This document shows, piece after piece, positions 7,680 to 17,342 of a DNA stretch of 64,000 nt. Source of the DNA: COMBO-56-21 sp963705355. Its GTDB lineage: Archaea > Thermoplasmatota > Thermoplasmata > UBA10834. The notes beneath the pieces were generated by a model. The model saw nothing but the letters and a program-made list of their open reading frames with translations, was not told the DNA's origin and did no database searches. A program made the translations under genes and the position numbers. The stretch lies in the NCBI GenBank assembly GCA_963705355.1, contig OY970070.1:744001-808000 (forward strand), given 5' to 3'. How positions within the stretch are numbered: the stretch's first letter is position 1; every line of letters starts with the position of its first letter.

Positions 7680-8885
7680 ATGAAGGCAATGATACTGGGG
7701 ACGGGGGCTGTCGGCTCCGTCACTGCCGAGATCCTTGGTCGTTCCGAGGAATTCGACAAGGTCGTTCTGGCAGATGTGAACATCGAGAGAGCGAGAAGGG
7801 CCGAGAAGAGGATATCAAGCGAGAAGGTCACCGTTCAGAAGGTAGACGCCTCTGACATGGACTCCCTAGTCACGGCCTTCAAAGGGATCGACATCGTCTT
7901 GAACGCGGTGATCCCAAGGTTCAACATCAACATCATGAAGGCTTGCATCAAGGCAAAGGCCAGCTACAGCGACATGGCATGGGATGTGGCGCTGGACAAG
8001 ACGAAGCCGGGGGGAATAATCGAGAAGACCCCGGCAATGGATTCCATCATGCTGGACGCGGAATTCAAGAAGGCAGGGCTTGCAGGGATGATGGGGCTCG
8101 GCTGCGATCCGGGTCTGTCAAACCTTTTCGCAAGGATGGGCGCGGATAGGATGGACAAGGTGAAGCAGATCCTCGTACGAGATGGTGACAACGGAGCCGT
8201 TGCTGGTCACCACTTCGCGCCATTGTGGTCGCCAGAGACGCTCATCGAGGAGGTCCTCATGCCCGCGACCTACTATGCCGACGGGCACTACAGGAAGCTT
8301 CCGCCGTTCAGTGGCAAGGAGCTGTTCCAGTTTCCTGATCCAGTCGGCAAGCTCCCGATATATAATGTAGACCACGAGGAATCGGAGACGCTCCCGACCT
8401 ACATAGGCGAGGTGCTCGGCAAAGGTTGCGACTATTGCGACTTCAAGATCGCACTGGGGGACGATTACGTCGAAGTGATAAACGTGCTTGGCAAGCTCGG
8501 ACTGGACAGCACGAAATTGGTCGATGTCAAGGGAGTCAAGGTGGCTCCGAGAGATGTCGTATCCGCCGTACTGCCCGACCCCTCGACTCTCGCGGACAGG
8601 GCAAAGGGAGATTGTGCGGTTGGAACGGTCGTCAAGGGAGTCAAGGACGGGAAGGACGTGGGCTATTTCATCTGGACCCAGCTCAACCATGAAGACTGCC
8701 ACAGAAAGTACGGACACAGTGCGACAGCGTACTCTGTCGGCGTCCCGTTTGCAATCGGAGCCATCCTGTTCGCTCAAGGCAAGATCAGGCAGAGGGGTGT
8801 GTATCCGCCAGAGATGCTTGATCCGCAACCCTTCGTCAAGATGCTCCCGAAGTATGGCATGAACTGCTTGGAGAAGAAGCTCTGA
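7680..8885 (+). CDS. Saccharopine-dehydrogenase-like oxidoreductase, copy 1
   Basis: This is a 401-residue NAD(P)-dependent enzyme of the saccharopine dehydrogenase/carboxynorspermidine synthase superfamily. An N-terminal Rossmann fold carries GTGAVGSVTAEILG at residues 7-20. The family motif for a bound amino-acid substrate region, GLGCDPGLSNLFA, follows near residue 140, then a catalytic and dimer domain with GCDYCDF. The paralogue at 9091 is strikingly similar along its whole length. Substrate unknown: lysine, spermidine or another amino-acid-linked imine reductase step is possible. The gene has its own promoter and no obvious pathway partner beside it. Confidence 0.85.
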   Translation: MKAMILGTGAVGSVTAEILGRSEEFDKVVLADVNIERARRAEKRISSEKVTVQKVDASDMDSLVTAFKGIDIVLNAVIPRFNINIMKACIKAKASYSDMAWDVALDKTKPGGIIEKTPAMDSIMLDAEFKKAGLAGMMGLGCDPGLSNLFARMGADRMDKVKQILVRDGDNGAVAGHHFAPLWSPETLIEEVLMPATYYADGHYRKLPPFSGKELFQFPDPVGKLPIYNVDHEESETLPTYIGEVLGKGCDYCDFKIALGDDYVEVINVLGKLGLDSTKLVDVKGVKVAPRDVVSAVLPDPSTLADRAKGDCAVGTVVKGVKDGKDVGYFIWTQLNHEDCHRKYGHSATAYSVGVPFAIGAILFAQGKIRQRGVYPPEMLDPQPFVKMLPKYGMNCLEKKL

Positions 8886-9011
8886 ACACCATCCTGTGAG
8901 CCATCCGCACTCCGAGCAAGAGAGACCTTCGATCGGGCCTGCGGTTCAGGGCATGCCAGTTGACGCCAGACCTATAGTCGACACCCCATGTGCCCAGCCC
9001 CCCTAGCGAAA

Positions 9012-9019
9012 CTTAAATA
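9012..9019 (+). promoter_or_regulatory. TATA box of the second saccharopine-dehydrogenase-like gene
   Basis: CTTAAATA sits 79 bases before the ATG at 9091 and matches the element before copy 1. Copy 2 therefore does not depend on read-through from copy 1. Confidence 0.6.
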
Positions 9020-9090
9020 TGCCAGTGGCTATCCGCAAACGGGGGAGGCCAGGGGAACGATTTCTGGCGTCCTTCGGTGTATGTGACAAA

Positions 9091-10299
9091 ATGAAGGCTA
9101 TGGTTCTAGGAGTAGGTGCAATCGGATCAGTGACCGCTCAGTGCCTTGCTGGATCCGATGAGTTTGACAAAGTCGTGCTGGGGGCGCGAAACCCTGAGAA
9201 GGGTCAGCGCCTGCAGAAGAAGATCGGCTCAGACAAGGTCAGCGTGATGAAGCTGGATGCTTCCGACGTGGCCGCGATGACGAAGGCGTTCAAAGGACTG
9301 GACCTCATCTGCAACCTCGCAATACCGAGGTACAACTTCGCAATCATGGAGGCTTGCGAGAAGGCCAAAGTCAACTACTTGGACACAGCCTGGGATATCG
9401 CGATCGACAAGACCAAGCCAGGCGAGATCGTCAAACCGGCGCCGCCGTCATTCCTGTACTTGAAGAAGGATGCCGCGTGGAAGAAGTTGGGCTTGACGGC
9501 GATGCTTGGGATTGGATGCGACCCAGGCCTGACAAATCTCTTTGCGAGAAAAGAGGCAGACAGGCTTGACAAGGTCAAGCAGATACTCGTCAGGGACGGA
9601 GACAACGGCTATGTCGAGGGGTACGATTTCGCACCGCTGTGGTCTCCTGAGACGCTCATAGAAGAGGTCCTGATGCCGGCAACTTACTACGCAGACGGGC
9701 ACTACAGGAAGTACGGGTCATTCGAAAATAAGGAGATTTTCGACTTCCCAGACGGGGTCGGCAAGATCCCGATATACAACGTCGCCCACGAGGAGTCGGA
9801 GACTCTCGCGACCTACATTGGAGATGTGCTGGGCAAAGGCTGCGACTACTGCGACTTCAAGATAGCACTTGGCGATGAGTATGTCGATGCGATCAAGATG
9901 ATCGGGAAGCTCGGCCTTGACAACCCGAACAAGATCGATGTCAAGGGCGTCAAGGTCGCGCCCAGGGACGTTGTGAACGCTGCGCTGCCGGACCCTTCAC
10001 AACTGGGACACCTGGCGAAAGGCCAATGCGCGATAGGAACAGTCACGAAGGGAGTCAAGGACGGAAGGGATGCTAGCTGGTACATGTGGACATCCCTGGA
10101 CCACAAGAAGTGCTATGATGAATGGCACAACAGCGCCACTGCATGGTCCGTGGGCGTGCCCGCGTCCATCGCAGCAATCCTGTTCGCTCAGGGCAAGGTG
10201 AAGATGAAGGGAGTCTTCCCGCCGGAGATGATGGACCCAGATCCGTTTATCAAGATGCTTCCGAAGTTCGGCATGAACTACAACGAGAAGAAGCTCTAG
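9091..10299 (+). CDS. Saccharopine-dehydrogenase-like oxidoreductase, copy 2
   Basis: This is the tandem paralogue of the gene at 7680, 402 residues. Rossmann motif GVGAIGSVTAQCLAG, core motif GIGCDPGLTNLFA, and the shared segments LWSPETLIEEVLMPATYYA and GKGCDYCDFKIALGD are seen. The start at 9091 (MKAMVLGVG) aligns with copy 1, and the bases before both ATGs are alike (TGTATGTG). An upstream in-frame ATG at 9019 lies on the TATA box and is rejected. Differences cluster after residue 100 (extra PAPPSF loop) and in the middle of the catalytic domain, consistent with diverged substrates or a heteromer. A terminator follows. Confidence 0.85.
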   Translation: MKAMVLGVGAIGSVTAQCLAGSDEFDKVVLGARNPEKGQRLQKKIGSDKVSVMKLDASDVAAMTKAFKGLDLICNLAIPRYNFAIMEACEKAKVNYLDTAWDIAIDKTKPGEIVKPAPPSFLYLKKDAAWKKLGLTAMLGIGCDPGLTNLFARKEADRLDKVKQILVRDGDNGYVEGYDFAPLWSPETLIEEVLMPATYYADGHYRKYGSFENKEIFDFPDGVGKIPIYNVAHEESETLATYIGDVLGKGCDYCDFKIALGDEYVDAIKMIGKLGLDNPNKIDVKGVKVAPRDVVNAALPDPSQLGHLAKGQCAIGTVTKGVKDGRDASWYMWTSLDHKKCYDEWHNSATAWSVGVPASIAAILFAQGKVKMKGVFPPEMMDPDPFIKMLPKFGMNYNEKKL

Positions 10300-10312
10300 A
10301 AGAAAACACGGA

Positions 10313-10336
10313 AGCTGAGGGGGCACACCCTCAGCT
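10313..10336 (+). terminator. Hairpin terminator after the tandem dehydrogenases
   Basis: A perfect 9-base stem, AGCTGAGGG and CCCTCAGCT, with a 6-base loop is followed by a pyrimidine run (TCTCTTTTCTC). It begins 14 bases after the stop codon at 10299. Confidence 0.7.
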
Positions 10337-10419
10337 CAATCTCTTTTCTCATTGCGGCAACGATACCACTCAATTGCCGAGCATCACAAGCAAGTAGAAG
10401 ATTGGAGATACGATGCGGC

Positions 10420-11646
10420 ATGGCACAAGGGGACGACCGCATAAGGAGATACTATCTCTTCAGAGCGGTCACGTCGTTCTCGCTCTGGATCCCCTTCTGG
10501 ACCCTGTGGGCCAACAATCATCTGGATAGCCTTTTCCTGCTGACGGTTGTCGATGCGGCGTTCTGGTGCACGATGATCTGCTTCCAGATTCCCGCCGGCC
10601 TTCTCGGCGACAAGTACGGCCGGAAGCCGATGCTTTTCGTGGGGGAGGTCTTGGTCGTCGCAGGTGTAATGGCCTTCGGTTTCAGCACCCTCTTCTGGCA
10701 GTTCTTGGTGTCGAACATCGTCTGGGCCACAGGCATATGTTTCGTCGTCAGCGGCGACACGCCATTCCTCTACGACACCCTGCTGGAGCTCGGTCGGTCG
10801 CGGGAGTTCATAGGCGTGAGCGCAAAGGCTTGGTCTGTCATGGCTGTGATGACCGCTGTGGCGTGTGTAGTGGGAGGGGTGACCGTTCAATGGATCCTCC
10901 CCGAACGGCTGGACCTGACGTTGATAATCAGCGCCTTCGTTGCGCTGATCGGCTCGTTCACAGTGCTGCTTCTCAAGGAGCCGAAGGTCAATCGCACTAA
11001 GTTTGGATCGTTCAGAACCCAGTTGAGCGTCGGGTGGAGGCAAGTGAGATCATCGAGAGCGATTCTGGCGGTGATTGCGTTCCAGATCGTGGTCGAGATA
11101 GCCCTGTACGTGATGGCGGTCTTCAGATCCGTCTACATGAACGACGACCTCAATCTGGACTACTTCTTGATTGGTCTGTTCATCGGGAGCTTCACAATTG
11201 CCGGGGGAATCGTCGCGTCGCAGGCCGGCAAGATCGAGCAAAGGCTTGGCGAGAAGAAATCCCTTCTCTTCCTATTGATTGCCATTATCGGCTCCTTCGG
11301 GATAGTCTTCCTCGTGAAATCGGCGTGGGCGATAGTAATTCAGTATCTGATCTACTCGGTCGCCTACCTCGTGAGCCCGATCACGAACGGCTACATCAAC
11401 CAGAGAGTGGATTCGGAGCACAGGTCCACGGTTGTCTCGATAGCCAGTCTATTGTTCACTGTCGTCCTGGCCCCTGTCGAGATAGGATTCGGCTTTGTGG
11501 CGACGGAGTGGGGGACGAGGGAGAGCCTTCTGATACTTGCCCTGGCTGCGGCACCCGTTGGATTGCTGCTTCTCTCAATATGGTTCAAAGAGGTCGATCT
11601 GTCGAAAAAGGCGACTACGAAGGTTGGGACGCCCAAACAGTTCTGA
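10420..11646 (+). CDS. MFS transporter
   Basis: This is an integral membrane protein of about 408 residues with some 12 hydrophobic segments. The MFS motif A is visible between the second and third segments as GLLGDKYGRKPM. The middle of the protein carries the usual hydrophilic loop (LLKEPKVNRTKFGSF), and the second half repeats the pattern. The substrate cannot be told; the arrangement is that of drug or metabolite exporters. The ATG at 10420 is assumed; a TTG at 10402 in the same frame is possible. Confidence 0.85.
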   Translation: MAQGDDRIRRYYLFRAVTSFSLWIPFWTLWANNHLDSLFLLTVVDAAFWCTMICFQIPAGLLGDKYGRKPMLFVGEVLVVAGVMAFGFSTLFWQFLVSNIVWATGICFVVSGDTPFLYDTLLELGRSREFIGVSAKAWSVMAVMTAVACVVGGVTVQWILPERLDLTLIISAFVALIGSFTVLLLKEPKVNRTKFGSFRTQLSVGWRQVRSSRAILAVIAFQIVVEIALYVMAVFRSVYMNDDLNLDYFLIGLFIGSFTIAGGIVASQAGKIEQRLGEKKSLLFLLIAIIGSFGIVFLVKSAWAIVIQYLIYSVAYLVSPITNGYINQRVDSEHRSTVVSIASLLFTVVLAPVEIGFGFVATEWGTRESLLILALAAAPVGLLLLSIWFKEVDLSKKATTKVGTPKQF

Positions 11647-11773
11647 GGAGAAGCGATGGCTCCCGCCAGCAGTCAACAGAAAAAGGGGGGAGGATTAACA
11701 GAACCTGCATGGGCATTTGGACTAATAAATGTTATCAAAACTGATACTGCTGCCTGACACGGCCCCGCCAGTA

Positions 11774-14209
11774 TCAGCGTCCGAGGGCCTTCTCCTTCTC
11801 CGCGACCACGAGCCTGGTCTTGATGACGCTGTCAGAGTTGAGGGAGATGCTGTCAATCCCGCATTCGACCAGGAACTCGGCGAAGTCAGGGAAGTCGGAG
11901 GGCGCCTGACCGCAGATCCCTATCTTCCTGCCTTTCTTCTTCACCCGCTCAATAACAGAGGCAATCATCTGCTTCACCGCGGGGTTGCGCTCGTTGTAGA
12001 GATGAGACACAAGCTCCGAATCTCTGTCGAGCCCGAGCATCAGCTGGGTGAGATCGTTAGATCCGATCGAGAAGCCGTCGAAGACCTCGGCAAACTCCTC
12101 CGCGAGCACGACGTTGCTCGGTATCTCCGCCATCATGTACACCTCGAGCCCGCCCTCTCCTTGCTTCAGACCGAACTCGGCCATCGTGTGTATGACCTTC
12201 TTGCCCTCCTCAGGCGTTCTGCAGAACGGCACCATGACCTTCACGTTCGTGAGACCCTTCTTGTCTCTCACACGCCTGAGCGCTAGGCATTCGAGCTTGA
12301 ATGCCTCCCTGAAATGCCCCGCATAGTACCGTGACGCGCCCCTCCACCCGAGCATCGGATTCGCCTCAGTGGGCTCATAGAGTGATCCGCCCAGCAGGCT
12401 CGCGTATTCATTGGTCTTGAAATCTGACAGTCTGACTATGACATCCCGTGGAAAGAATGTCGCCGCGATCTTGCCCACGCCCCAAGCAAGCTTATCGACG
12501 AAGAAGTCCTCCTTGTTCTCGTAGCCGTAAGTCCTCTCCTCGATCCGATCCACGATCTTGGCGATCTCGGGGTCTGTCTCGGCCTTCTTCTTCAGCTTCT
12601 CGAATTCGATGAGTGCGAGCGGATGGATGCCGATGTGAGATGCGATGATGAACTCGAGCCTTGCGAGGCCGACTCCGTCGCATGGTATCCGTCCCTGCGT
12701 GAAGACATGCTCAGGCACGCCGACGTTCATCATGATCTTCGTCTTCGTCGTGGGCAGATTCGCCAGGTTCGTCTTGTCGATCCTGAATTTCAAGAAACCG
12801 CGGTATACGATCCCCTGGCCCTCTGACGTATCGATGGTAACCTCCTGGCCGGTCTTCAGAGCCTTGGAGGCGTTCCCTGTTCCGACTATGCAAGGGATCC
12901 CCAGCTCCCTGGAGACGATTGCCGCGTGGCATGTCCTTCCTCCTCTGTCAGTCACGATGGCAGAGGCGATCCTCATTATCGGCTCCCAGTCAGGATCGGT
13001 CTTGTCAGTGACGAGGACCTCACCCTTTCTGAAATCGGAAATCTCGTATGCGCTCTCGAGCACCTTCACGGTTCCCCTGCCGATCTTGCTCCCGACCGCT
13101 TCGCCGCGAGCGAGTATCTCCCCTTTCTCCTCGAGAACATAGGTCTCGAGCACGTTTTCCAACTTGACGGAGTGGACGGTCTCTGGCCTAGCCTGGACGA
13201 TGTACAGCTCGCCAGTGATGCCATCCTTGGCCCACTCGATGTCCATGGGCTTCTTGTAATGGTCTTCGATGATGCATGCCCACTTGGCAAGCTTGATTAT
13301 CTCATGGTCCGTGAGCACGAACCTCTGTCTGTCGGTCTCCGTGACCTCGACGTCCGTCATGCCCGGACCTTTCGACGCGTAGACGAGCTTGAGCTGCTTG
13401 CTCCCGAGCTTCTTCTCGATGATCGGGTCCTCGGACTTGTCGATCGACGGCTTGAAAACGTAGAACTGGTCAGGGTTCACGGCACCCTGCACGATCATCT
13501 CTCCCAGGCCCCATGATCCGGTGATGTACACGACATTGTCGAAACCGCTCTCCGTGTCCAGCGTGAACATGACACCGGAGCATGCCAAATCGCTCCGAAC
13601 CATCCGCTGGACTCCGACCGAAAGCGCGTTGCCGATCTGCCCAAAACCCCTGTGGACCCTGTAGGCGATGGCTCGGTCAGTGAACAGTGAAGCGAAGCAT
13701 TGTTTCATCGCGCCAAGGACTGCGGACTCCCCTCTGACATTCAGGATCGTTTCGTGTTGGCCCGCAAAGGACGCGCCGTCGAGGTCCTCTGAAGTCGCGC
13801 TGGATCTTATTGCGACGCTCGGGTTGGGCATGTTCAGCTTGCGCCCGAGCTCCCAGTATCCGTACTCGACCTCCCTTCTGAGCTCCGGCGGAAAGTCTGC
13901 GTCCAGGAACATCTTCCTGACCGCCTTTCCTCTCCCCGCGACGTCCGACGGATTGTCAGGGTCAAGACCTTCAAGCGCGGCCTTGATCTTCTCTTCGAGC
14001 CCAGAGTTGTCCACGAATTGCCTGAACGCTTTCGTCGTGATGGCAAAACCCTCGGGCACCTTTATGCCCATGCCTGCGAGATGGCGGATCATCTCGCCCA
14101 AGGAAGCGTTTTTCCCGCCGACCTTGGGCAGGTCTTTGAGCGTTATCTCGTCGAACCATAGCAGCTGCTCGTTGGTTCTCTTGCTTGAGGTGTTCGCCCC
14201 CTTGAGCAT
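11774..14209 (-). CDS. ppsA: Phosphoenolpyruvate synthase
   Basis: The enzyme converts pyruvate and ATP to PEP, AMP and phosphate, the entry to gluconeogenesis. Domain order is ATP-grasp (N-terminal; VGGKNASLGEM and RSSATSEDLDGASFAGQHE), the swivelling phosphohistidine domain with the active His428 in GGRTCHAAIVSREL, and the TIM-barrel PEP domain ending with the catalytic CGQAPS and a C-terminal FVECG-like segment (LVECGIDS). At 811 residues from the ATG at 14209 it has the expected length. That ATG follows GGCGGGGCG, and an upstream in-frame start at 14284 would add an unconserved basic stretch. Confidence 0.95.
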   Translation of the reverse strand: MLKGANTSSKRTNEQLLWFDEITLKDLPKVGGKNASLGEMIRHLAGMGIKVPEGFAITTKAFRQFVDNSGLEEKIKAALEGLDPDNPSDVAGRGKAVRKMFLDADFPPELRREVEYGYWELGRKLNMPNPSVAIRSSATSEDLDGASFAGQHETILNVRGESAVLGAMKQCFASLFTDRAIAYRVHRGFGQIGNALSVGVQRMVRSDLACSGVMFTLDTESGFDNVVYITGSWGLGEMIVQGAVNPDQFYVFKPSIDKSEDPIIEKKLGSKQLKLVYASKGPGMTDVEVTETDRQRFVLTDHEIIKLAKWACIIEDHYKKPMDIEWAKDGITGELYIVQARPETVHSVKLENVLETYVLEEKGEILARGEAVGSKIGRGTVKVLESAYEISDFRKGEVLVTDKTDPDWEPIMRIASAIVTDRGGRTCHAAIVSRELGIPCIVGTGNASKALKTGQEVTIDTSEGQGIVYRGFLKFRIDKTNLANLPTTKTKIMMNVGVPEHVFTQGRIPCDGVGLARLEFIIASHIGIHPLALIEFEKLKKKAETDPEIAKIVDRIEERTYGYENKEDFFVDKLAWGVGKIAATFFPRDVIVRLSDFKTNEYASLLGGSLYEPTEANPMLGWRGASRYYAGHFREAFKLECLALRRVRDKKGLTNVKVMVPFCRTPEEGKKVIHTMAEFGLKQGEGGLEVYMMAEIPSNVVLAEEFAEVFDGFSIGSNDLTQLMLGLDRDSELVSHLYNERNPAVKQMIASVIERVKKKGRKIGICGQAPSDFPDFAEFLVECGIDSISLNSDSVIKTRLVVAEKEKALGR

Positions 14210-14534
14210 CTTCGCCCCGCCCCGAAACAGGTTGACGCTGCGTGTTGCTCTTGTCGAACGCCCGAATCTCCGGCGAGCGGCCATAAGCAGGCGGCACGGC
14301 CCAGGCCACAGATCGCCAGAGCAGCCCGGGCATACTGACTGCTGGCAACACTACGGGGATAAATGTCCCGGACTTAATAACATTTCCCAGTTACTGCGCG
14401 CCAGTCCCCGAAATGCCGCAAGGCCTGGCATCTGGGATTTTCAAACACCACGTTCAGAAATGTCCGGCCGCCGAGTTCCGTTCAAAGAGAAAGGAATTAT
14501 CCGATGATTGCATTGTTGAACCTGGAGACCGAGT

Positions 14535-15647
14535 TTGAAAGTGGCAATGCTGACCTACAGCACGCGGCCGAGAGGGGGGGTCGTACACGCCCTCAAACTA
14601 TCCGAGAGGCTGCGTATGCTAGGCGTTGACATCACGCTGTACTCACTCGCTCGCGCAGATGACATTGATTCGATGAGGGGATATTTCCGAAAAGTGGAGA
14701 CGCCGTTCAAGATCTTCCCCTACGCCTGGCACCCCGAACTCATCACGCGCCTTGAGAGGATGATAGATTCGTACATGAAGAACCTCCCGAGAGACGCCAA
14801 TCTGTATCACTCGCAGGACTGCGTCGGCGGCACAGCCCTCGCGCGGATGAAAGAGCGAGGCATGATATCCGCTCCAGTGTTCCGGACGATCCACCATGTC
14901 GACGATTTCGCAGAGCCAAAACTCTTCGAGTTTGAAAGGCGCGCAGTCGGAAATGCCGATCACAGATTCGTCGTCTCGAAATACTGGCAAGAGCATCTGA
15001 AGCGGGACTTCGGCTACGAATCCGAACTCGCGTACAACGGGCTCGATCCATCCGATTTCGAACCCTTGCCTAAGAGGAGATCGAAAGTCCCGACAGTGCT
15101 CTTCGTGGGCGGTCTTGAGCCGCGCAAGGGTCTGGAATATCTCATCCAGGCGATGAGAACCGTAGTTAACAAATTCCCAAACGCCAGGATGATCGCAGTC
15201 GCGAAGACGGGCTTCAGAGGGACTGACGATTGGAGCTCGTACAGAATGCTCGCGGATCGACTCGGATTGACCAACTCAGTGAGATTCTACGAATCGGTCG
15301 GTCAAGAGACGCTTCTCGGATTCTACTCCGACTGCGATGTCCTTGCCCTTCCTTCCAAGAACGAGGGCTGGGGGCTCTCTCTCATGGAGGCGATGGCGTG
15401 CGGGAAACCCGTGGTCGCCAGTCGCGTGGGCGGGATACCAGAGCTGGTCAGGGACGGCACCGATGGCATACTGGTTGAGTCCGGAGATGTCGAGGCCCTC
15501 GCGGACTCGATTCTAAGACTCCTGAAGGATCCAGTCCTCAGAAAGAGGATGGGCAGGGCGGGAAAACGGCGCGTGAAAGCATTTACGTGGGATTCCACTG
15601 CGAGCGTGGTGCTGAACGAATACGAGCGCGCTCTTCAGCGCCCGTGA
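14535..15647 (+). CDS. Glycosyltransferase, family 4 type
   Basis: This is a GT-B fold transferase of 370 residues. Near residues 190-205 VLFVGGLEPRKGLEYLIQAM marks the start of the nucleotide-sugar domain, and ALPSKNEGWGLSLMEAMACG with GGIPELV is the GT4 donor site (E-x7-E). The N-terminal domain has the acceptor-side glycine loop RPRGGVVHA. It starts with TTG (14535), supported by GGAG at good spacing and by the family-like opening MKVAMLTY. It is divergent from ppsA and apart from the main glycan cassette. Donor and acceptor are unknown. Confidence 0.87.
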   Translation: MKVAMLTYSTRPRGGVVHALKLSERLRMLGVDITLYSLARADDIDSMRGYFRKVETPFKIFPYAWHPELITRLERMIDSYMKNLPRDANLYHSQDCVGGTALARMKERGMISAPVFRTIHHVDDFAEPKLFEFERRAVGNADHRFVVSKYWQEHLKRDFGYESELAYNGLDPSDFEPLPKRRSKVPTVLFVGGLEPRKGLEYLIQAMRTVVNKFPNARMIAVAKTGFRGTDDWSSYRMLADRLGLTNSVRFYESVGQETLLGFYSDCDVLALPSKNEGWGLSLMEAMACGKPVVASRVGGIPELVRDGTDGILVESGDVEALADSILRLLKDPVLRKRMGRAGKRRVKAFTWDSTASVVLNEYERALQRP

Positions 15648-17077
15648 GCGTATTCCTTCATGAAAAGGACATGGAACTTCTCGATCTCCGCTAGGCCTGC
15701 GAGCTTCTTGTTGCCTTCGACCACCATGAACTCGTTCGGGCTGTGGGCCAGGTCCCCGTATCCTATCCCGCCGATTGCGAAAGGCAGACCGAGCGTTCTG
15801 TTGAACACGTAGAAAGGCAGCGACCCGCCGCTCGAAGGCCATATGCTGGGCTTGCCTGTGAAATGTCTCACGGATCTGATGACGGCCTGGACCACGGGCT
15901 CTTTCAGGCTGGATCTGCACCAGTCGTAGCCAGTGTCGATCTCTGTCATATTGATGTCCTTGTATCCGTGCTTGTCCAGATGCTTTCTCACGAGGGGCAT
16001 CATGTCGTCCTTCTTCTGGTTCGGGACCACTCTGATGTCCATCTTGCATGTCGCCTTGTGAGGAAGGACGGTCTTGGAGCCTTTCTCGATCCAGCCTGAC
16101 CAGATGCCGTCGATATTGAGCGTGGACGAGCAGGTGTACAGTCTTATGAGGGCCTCCTTGTTCTCGTCCGAGATCATGAACCTGTCTATCCTTATGGAGT
16201 CCTTCGTAGATTTCGTGTCGAAGTCCTTTGCTGCCGCCCTGATGACCTTTTCATCCTCCTTGGAAGGCGACGCGACATCGTCGTAGAACCCGTCGATCAG
16301 AACCGTGTTACCGTCATCGGAGGTCATCGTCTTCAACGCATGGATCAGACGCCAGGCCGGGCTGTCGATCCATGCCTTATTTGCACTATGTACTGCGAAC
16401 TCCTTGGGGCCTCTGCCCCAGCTCTTGCCCGAGCACTCGAGCTCGTAGTACACCACGCCCTTCACTCCAAGATAGAGGCTCACTGTACCATCGCGGTCCT
16501 GCTCGAAATCGGGAAAATAGCACGCGTCTGCCTTGGAGAGTCGCTTCTTCTGCTTCTTCACATAGGCCGGCAGGTTCGGGCTTCCGAGTTCCTCCTCGCC
16601 CTCCGCCACGAGTATCAGATTGAGAGGCGGCCGACCAACAGATTTCGTGCACGCCTCGACGGAGTTCAGGAACGCCGCCATCGGGCCCTTCGTGTTATAG
16701 GCCCCTCTGTTGACAAGGGCTTTGACCTTGCCGACTGGAAGATCCATGTCGACTATCTTGGCCTTCATGGGCGGGTGATCCCATCCGGGCTCGTTGTAGG
16801 GCATCGTGTCATACATGAAATAGACAAGAAGCGTCTTGTCGGACTCCCCCATGCATTCGCCCTGGACTACGGGATTGCCTTTGGTCTTGAGGATCTCGAC
16901 TTTGTCGCAGCCTGCGTTCCGATACATGTCCGCGACGAGGTCCGCACAGTCCTCGATGCCGATGTGCTCTTGGCTGGAGCTCGGCTGCATGAGCAGCTTC
17001 CTGGTCGTCGCAATGTGCTTCTTGATGTCTTTGTCGATCCTGGAGTAGATCGGTCCGAGTTCGAACTGGCGGGTCAT
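15635..17077 (-). CDS. M20-family metallopeptidase homologue with altered metal site
   Basis: The protein has 480 residues and the M20 (PepV/carnosinase/ArgE) layout. The usual GHxDVxP motif appears as YFMYDTMP, with Met88 where the first zinc His should be. The usual GAxDDKG motif appears as GAYNTKGP, with Asn128 in place of the bridging Asp. The catalytic Glu pair (EGEEELGS), the Asp ligand (FPD190) and the last His (AHSPNE) are kept. So two of the five metal ligands differ while the frame is intact. It may use one metal, another metal, or act as a non-peptidase amidohydrolase. The ATG at 17077 is chosen since upstream residues look like non-coding translation. Confidence 0.82.
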   Translation of the reverse strand: MTRQFELGPIYSRIDKDIKKHIATTRKLLMQPSSSQEHIGIEDCADLVADMYRNAGCDKVEILKTKGNPVVQGECMGESDKTLLVYFMYDTMPYNEPGWDHPPMKAKIVDMDLPVGKVKALVNRGAYNTKGPMAAFLNSVEACTKSVGRPPLNLILVAEGEEELGSPNLPAYVKKQKKRLSKADACYFPDFEQDRDGTVSLYLGVKGVVYYELECSGKSWGRGPKEFAVHSANKAWIDSPAWRLIHALKTMTSDDGNTVLIDGFYDDVASPSKEDEKVIRAAAKDFDTKSTKDSIRIDRFMISDENKEALIRLYTCSSTLNIDGIWSGWIEKGSKTVLPHKATCKMDIRVVPNQKKDDMMPLVRKHLDKHGYKDINMTEIDTGYDWCRSSLKEPVVQAVIRSVRHFTGKPSIWPSSGGSLPFYVFNRTLGLPFAIGGIGYGDLAHSPNEFMVVEGNKKLAGLAEIEKFHVLFMKEYAHGR

Positions 17078-17342
17078 ATGATCGCAGACGAGATGAGCAA
17101 ACGTACTAAAGCTGTTTGCGACTCCACACCTCACAGATGCCGGAGTCGATAGAGACAAGCTAGTACCTGGAAAGTAACGAGTTTCTTGGGGCCGAACTTG
17201 CCCATCCACAAATCCTAAATATCGCTCAGTCTCTTCGCATCACGAGTTCGAGCTGGAGTTGAACATTACCACCGCACTTTGAGAAGGCTCTCCCTCGCTC
17301 CAAGTTCGAAAATCGATTCGATGAACATCGAGGCTGAAAGGC

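Noticed and set aside
7680..10299. Naming the tandem dehydrogenases carboxynorspermidine synthase or lysine biosynthesis enzymes
   Set aside because: Only superfamily motifs are visible; no decarboxylase, lysine or spermidine gene is adjacent, so a specific substrate is not supported.
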